Positions 58,790-64,000 of a DNA stretch of 64,000 bases are shown here, one piece after another. Position numbers and translations under genes: made by a program. The stretch is from Chiridota heheva. Lineage: Eukaryota > Echinodermata > Holothuroidea > Apodida > Chiridotidae. The first letter of the stretch is position 1. The number at the start of each line of letters is the position of its first letter. The notes beneath the pieces are model-generated. The model had not been told where the DNA came from, searched no databases, and was given only the letters and a program-made list of their open reading frames with translations. The DNA is taken from assembly GCA_020152595.1 (NCBI GenBank), contig JAIGNY010002025.1, positions 805,001 through 869,000 of the forward strand. Direction: 5' to 3'.

Positions 58790-59460
58790 GAATATCAGAC
58801 TGGGTGTGTATAATTTACAAGAGTATTGTGGGCGTATGAGCCATATCGAAATGGTTCTAACAGTTTAATACTATCAGCATGTTCCGATATCCACTCGGGC
58901 CTTATGCGCCTCCTGGAGCTAAGAATTAAAGTAAGGTGTTCCGATGCTGCTTCAAAAAAATGCCAAGAAAGGGATATTTAAATGCCCATACACTTTACCA
59001 TCCCTACCCGAGTCTCTATGCCCTTCCCTCTCCGCCCGCCACCGCCTTACGGACCATTATTCGTATTCTCTGGTTAAAGCCCTGTCGTTGTAGATGACAA
59101 TGATTTTTTGGTAAATACAAAATATAAAAAAGCTATGGAAAAATAGATAAAAACTATATATTAATATAAAAGCGAAAAATTGAAGAAAAAAATGCCAGTT
59201 GTATGTTTTTTTATTGTTCTTGTTGTTTTGAAGTGATTTTTTTCTTAAAAAAACAAAAAAACGGACACACAAATTGAGAATAGTCGTTACTATTTTTTAC
59301 AAAATGACTTCCGCTTCTCAAACATTTCTTTAATTTAAGCGTAATCAGGTACGTTATGTCCGCCAATAAAAGTTACCAAAAATGAGATTAAACTTCTAGC
59401 AATAAAACATGTTTTTCTTGCTTAGGTTAAAAAAGTAACTTTTTACCAAAAAAAACTAAA

Positions 59461-60216
<756 letters not shown>

Positions 60217-60259
60217 ATTAAAAGTAGGTGATAACTAAGAAAGTATATTCTCAACTTAC

Positions 60260-60272
60260 CTTTGTTTGCCAT
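60260..60272 (-). CDS. Pax-family transcription factor, exon 1 (start codon, MANK)
   Basis: ATGGCAAACAAAG in strong initiation context (GCGAACATGG: A at -3, G at +4), followed at once by a consensus donor G|GTAAGTT. The last base is the first base of a codon. The exon at 55089 begins GT CAA GGA, giving GGT (Gly) and the reading [14 protein letters not shown], exactly the usual opening of a Pax protein, where the first intron commonly sits just before the paired domain. There is an in-frame stop and no in-frame ATG upstream, which supports this start. A 74-codon upstream open frame (60567-60343) would be in the leader if transcription starts above 60567. Confidence 0.88.
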
Positions 60273-61015
60273 GTTCGCTAATGACACGAGACAATAGTCT
60301 AATCCTTCCCTTTTAACCCCCGCCAGGTTCTTTAGTTTCTGTTTAAAAACACCATAAGTTATCAAGGTAACAACTCGGAACTTTGACTCCGGCCAGGTGT
60401 CCCCTCTTAAATATTTTTCCGATACTTGTACAATAGCATGAACACTCAACCATAACAGGACAGACTAAGAGCTTGAAAGCTTCGATCTCTTCAGGACCTA
60501 TTAAAACTTTTGAAAAGCCAAGTTTTGTTGAAGAGTCGAGGACCTGGGGGTAACTAAGTACTATCATCTCTTAAAGAAGTCGGGTGTGACTAATCTATTG
60601 GTCAGGAGGCATGGCCAGACGGATAACAATATGTACAGCTGTTATTGAACGACGCCCCTTGTTCTCTCTTGGTCCAATAGGTCATTTACGTCATGAATCT
60701 TGTTTTCGTTTTCAAGCATTTTATTTGCCAATCTTTTTTCTTTTATTTGCCAATTTTTTTTTTTTTTTTTTTTTGACCAATATTTTTCGAAGTAAAACAC
60801 TTATGAATGTGAGTGTGGAAATTCATCAGGTATTATTTCACAAAACGTATGCGTCCAATGCAGAGGTTTTAAAATAAAGCCAAGGATGTTGTTATTTAAA
60901 ATGAATAACAAATTCGTCAACCAAATGCATTTCTTTAATCTAAGTGGTGTATGATATGGACTAAAACGTTGTTGCCAACAAAACGGAACGCAATCAGCGT
61001 GCTATTATTCATATC
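60273..61015 (-). promoter_or_regulatory. Probable 5' leader and promoter region of the Pax gene
   Basis: GC content and CpG frequency rise from about 60290 to 60680 relative to the flanking DNA. It holds an ATTGG (CCAAT-type) box at about 60675 and a TGACGTAAATGACC stretch on the minus strand (near 60690). No TATA box is placed convincingly, so the transcription start cannot be fixed. Confidence 0.4.
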
Positions 61016-61119
61016 GGGGGTGGGGAGGGGAGGGAGAGGGGGGGAGGGGAGTGAAGGGGAGGGAGGGGGATGGGAGCGGAGAGGAGGGCGAAGGGAGGGC
61101 GAAGGAAGGGAGAGGGGTT
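61016..61119. repeat. G-rich (GGGGAGGG)n tract
   Basis: Over 100 bp with many G-runs of three to six and A/C interruptions, about 750 bp upstream of the Pax start codon. Candidate G-quadruplex-forming sequence. Confidence 0.9.
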
Positions 61120-61182
61120 GAGATTGAACAGTGAACAAAATGCAAATTAGATGAAAGTTGCTATTTTCCGTGCAAAATGTAT

Positions 61183-61762
61183 TTAAAAGATTAGTTCTGT
61201 GGTCAAGCAAGGTTATCTTATATTGTTATATGAAAGAGGACTTTAAGAGAAACAAAATGGAAAGTACTTTAATATCTTATTCCGTTAAGGAGCCTAAAGT
61301 TTAAATATCTGTCTCATCTACGTAGAAACGACTGGTGTAGCTAGTCTACTATGGAATGATGGCGCCCTCATCCTCACATTCTTAACAATGATGTATTTCA
61401 AAGAAAATGTGTTTTTTACTATTTTTACTACCTAAATGATTTTTCCTCGAAGTTTCTTCAGGTGGTAAATTATAATCACTCTTACAAGAATCTGCTTCTC
61501 ATTACTTTCCTGATATATCAATGATTTTAAAGCCACAAAATTGCACGACAAAATATGATAGAACTTTGAGAAATCTGAGGCTGTGATGTCACAACTAGTC
61601 TGATTTCAGTCGTTACTACACAAATGATACCAAACTTTAAGCTTATTAAAACATTTCCCTTAATGGAATAACATTTTTAGATACTTTTTTACATTTGAAG
61701 TCATCTTTTTTTCCTTTGAAGTGATCTTTCGTATGCTTGACCCCTGAACTAATTATTTTTCA
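61183..61762. mobile_element. Family A foldback element, copy 6 (most complete)
   Basis: Left end TTAAAAGATTAGTTCTGTGG, right end CCCCTGAACTAATTATTTTT. Arms contain TATGAAAGAGGACTTTAAGA / AGTGATCTTTCGTATGC and TTATTCCGTTAAGGAG / CTTAATGGAATAAC. The interior has TCCTCACATTCTTAACAATG, CTGATATATCAATGATTTTA and TGTGATGTCACAACTAGTCT, and serves as the best reference for the other copies. Confidence 0.85.
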
Positions 61763-63428
<1,666 letters not shown>

Positions 63429-64000
63429 ATATGTTACTTATCGGGACACCCACGGTGCTAATGGGGGTGTTACGTATTAAGACGTGTGACACGGTGACAA
63501 TACTGATCAGACGTTACATGTCTACTTGTTGGGGAAATACCTTTGGGGAGGCCCCTTGCATGAACGCTCAGTTTGACGTTAATTGTGTGGACGTTACTTG
63601 TTGGAACACTTCTTGTTAGACCTCATCTTTTAGGTACGTAAATGTATGGCTCTTTCTTGCAAGGACGCTCTTTTGTAAACTACACATATATGGGCACGGT
63701 AGCACCTTTAGCAAAGCTTTTCATTAAAAATCCACACACCTTAAACTAATTTCAATCAAATTTACTTAATGAACACCAATTATATACCTACAATAAACTG
63801 GGAGCAGGTAAGTAATTTGATGCAACCCTGGACCATCCATTTTTAAGTTGTTCCAAGCAGTCTGTTCCTGCTGCATCACTTCAGATCAGTGCGTGAGCAT
63901 TTACACCCAAACTTTAAAAGACTTGGAGACAATTTCTTTACTACAATAATGAAATGATAAATAGGGAATTAGAGAGTATGCTTTGTTGAGGGAAAAAGCT
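63429..64000. other. No gene recognised
   Basis: Short GACGTTACTTGTTGG / GACGTTACATGTCTACTTGT near-repeats at 63510-63605, then unique AT-rich DNA to the window end. Confidence 0.4.

Overview
This window is animal nuclear DNA. It is AT-rich and intron-rich, it lacks prokaryotic gene density, and it is crowded with decayed transposable elements, foldback elements, tRNA-derived SINEs and very long (TA)n tracts. The repeat style, including many TAGGCCTA-type words, suggests a marine invertebrate deuterostome, possibly an echinoderm. That placement is an inference, because no marker gene settles it.

Layout: 1-4785 is a 63-bp satellite array whose unit length is a multiple of three; it contains a ~2.7-kb higher-order duplication. 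5-25 kb is a repeat thicket: inverted repeats, A-rich degenerate tandem DNA, two families of foldback elements (called A and B here), a 29-bp minisatellite, two SINE-like units and two decayed LINE fragments. Embedded in it are two probable exons of an unrecognised plus-strand gene (11182-11250 and 13563-13659). 26-40 kb is mostly unique AT-rich DNA, with a probable terminal exon on the minus strand (31161-30820). 40-46 kb holds a local duplication, a broken Gypsy-type LTR retrotransposon with another element inserted in its integrase, a G-rich tract and a long (TA)n tract. 46-54 kb is unique DNA followed by more dispersed and tandem repeats and a weak plus-strand exon candidate.

The clearest gene is a Pax-family transcription factor on the minus strand. 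A 13-nt first coding exon (60272-60260, ATG plus four codons) has a consensus donor. Its phase-1 end joins exactly to the paired-domain exon (55089-54499), recreating the conserved glycine that opens the paired domain. The intervening ~5.2-kb intron carries a young SINE and a nested pair of inverted-repeat elements. The Pro/His-rich terminal exon at 31 kb lies on the same strand and could be the 3' end of this gene, but no connecting exon was seen.

The two best-preserved mobile elements are near-identical ~275-bp tRNA-derived SINE copies at 38.4 and 57.0 kb, each with its own 12-bp target-site duplication. This implies recent mobility. I found no rRNA gene, functional tRNA gene, CRISPR array or complete transposase gene. 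Most long open frames are by-products of tandem repeats.
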